Under the pieces are notes generated by a model, which saw only the letters and a program-made list of their open reading frames with translations, did no database searches and was not told where the DNA came from. Below, in pieces: positions 63,047 to 64,000 of a stretch of 64,000 nucleotides of DNA. Every line of letters begins with the position of its first letter. The first letter of the stretch is position 1. The position numbers and the translations under genes are program-made. The DNA is taken from positions 1,178,001 through 1,242,000 of the forward strand of contig JAQOTA010000058.1 in NCBI GenBank assembly GCA_029532415.1, given 5' to 3'. This DNA comes from Marasmius tenuissimus (Eukaryota; Basidiomycota; Agaricomycetes; Agaricales; Marasmiaceae).

Positions 63047-64000
63047 ATGTCTTCCGTGTCCACGGCACTTGTGATTGCGACCCTCCCATCCGCGTACTCC
63101 CCGGCTGGCGAGGACCCTCCTTCATTTCTCTCTTCAGTCATAAATGCAGCAAGCGCAACGGCTCAGAAGCGCGTCGTAGTCGTACTTATCTCCCGGTTGT
63201 TCAACAAGCATCCCAGCATTATCAACAACATCGAGCTATTCCCAGGAGTTCAAAGACTGCTCACTTATATCTATGTTCAGGCATCCAGGGACGACCATCC
63301 GCTTCTAGAAGTTGATGTTATTCTGAGAGGCCTAGATGAGAAGCTCAATATTACGGCGGACGATGAGGAGGAGTTAGCGGTCGATGCCGTTTACCGCGTC
63401 TCAGGCGATACCATCCTTATCCCTTTACCGACAGAGCTACTTTCGTTGCCTCAGATCTTCGTGGATCCAGCGGTCGATGACTCGGGCTCCTTACAGGACA
63501 CACCATCTCCGACGACATCGGTAGTTGGCGACAGATCCACCTACGCAGTCACTGCTCTTGGAGGAACTTTTGATCACCTCCACAGCGGGCACAAGATTCT
63601 CCTCTCGATGGCCGCATTTGTTACCTCTCGAAGGATCATTGTAGGGGTGACCCACTCCTCCCTACTAGTCCGCAAGACGCACGCGTCCTTGATTGAATCA
63701 CTCGACATACGAATCGAAAACGTTCGGAGATTCCTAAAGAGATCTGCGCCTCATTTGGAGGTGTACGACATCGTTCCTATTGAGGATGTGTACGGACCCA
63801 CAGCATGGGACACCGAGGTTGAGGCTTTGGTGGTCAGCAAAGAAACCCTGCGCGGCGCTGATGAAAGTGAGTTTTTCCTCGGGTCCAAGCCTTCAATATC
63901 CTCTAATAGTACATGAACCCAGTTGCCAAACTCCGTGCCTCGAAATCTCTGTCACAACTCGATACGCTGGTCGTCGATGTCATCTCTTATACTTCCTCCA
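63047..64000 (+). CDS. cab4: Pantetheine-phosphate adenylyltransferase (Cab4-like), partial
   Basis: Fourth step of coenzyme A synthesis: transfers AMP from ATP to 4'-phosphopantetheine. Start ATG 63047 (MSSVSTALVIATLPSAYS). An N-terminal fungal extension of about 165 residues precedes the nucleotidyltransferase core: YAVTALGGTFDHLHSGHKIL, with the HxGH nucleotide-binding motif, then SRRIIVGVTHSSLLVRKTHA, LDIRIENVRRFLKRSAPHLE, DIVPIEDVYGPTAWD, ALVVSKETLRGADE. An intron near 63869-63923 is followed by IAKLRASKSLSQLDTLVVDV. The gene runs off the right edge, so the C-terminus with the ISSTxIR-type motif is not seen. Confidence 0.93.

Overview
The window is nuclear DNA from a filamentous basidiomycete, most likely a mushroom-forming agaricomycete. 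This rests on dense intron-rich genes with many introns of about 45-70 nt, a G-protein gamma subunit of fungal type, cupredoxin-like and CFEM secreted proteins with GPI-type tails, and a Zn2Cys6 regulator. There is no sign of bacterial, organellar or viral origin. All gene models were spliced by eye from GT..AG junctions and family knowledge. Exon ends given to the base were checked for reading-frame continuity; others are marked approximate.

Layout, left to right: a CHMP7/Chm7 ESCRT-III gene (minus); two divergent G-gamma genes (minus near 2.7 kb, plus near 6 kb) flanking a CACTA-like non-autonomous DNA transposon with perfect 58-bp terminal inverted repeats and an unrecognised coiled-coil gene; a gene-poor decayed stretch (6.2-11.2 kb) with two relics of a duplicated single-pass membrane protein; a mitochondrial thioredoxin; two tandem GPI-anchored cupredoxins, each with a 16-nt microexon carrying a copper-ligand histidine; a myotubularin phosphatase; S-adenosylmethionine synthetase; a small Kgd4/MRPS36-type gene; proteasome alpha-1; the largest subunit of RNA polymerase III; a 3.3-kb gene-free stretch; a LIM-domain protein; and a Prm10/ThrE-family membrane protein.

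The 41.6-46.8 kb interval is the most unusual part. It is a tandem array of three complete genes and one truncated gene whose C-terminal half resembles the interferon-induced ISG12/IFI6-IFI27 hydrophobic domain. In the three full genes that half is fused to a conserved N-terminal helical domain with a spacing that recalls Gag/capsid folds. Promoters and 3' flanks are duplicated with the genes, and the first copy is a mosaic with one and a half ISG12 units.

The right part holds a CFEM protein, a GFA/CENP-V-like enzyme, a SAC-hSac2 phosphoinositide phosphatase, a degenerate gap, a Zn2Cys6 transcription factor, a gap, and a DHHC palmitoyltransferase (Erf2-like) that diverges, with only 43 bp between start codons, from the CoA-pathway adenylyltransferase Cab4, which runs off the right edge.

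The genes form no operon-like pathway. Recurring themes are membrane trafficking and phosphoinositides (Chm7, myotubularin, Sac2-like) and lipidated signalling proteins (two CaaX G-gammas and a palmitoyltransferase). The conserved housekeeping genes alternate with fast-evolving, locally duplicated surface or defence-like genes.
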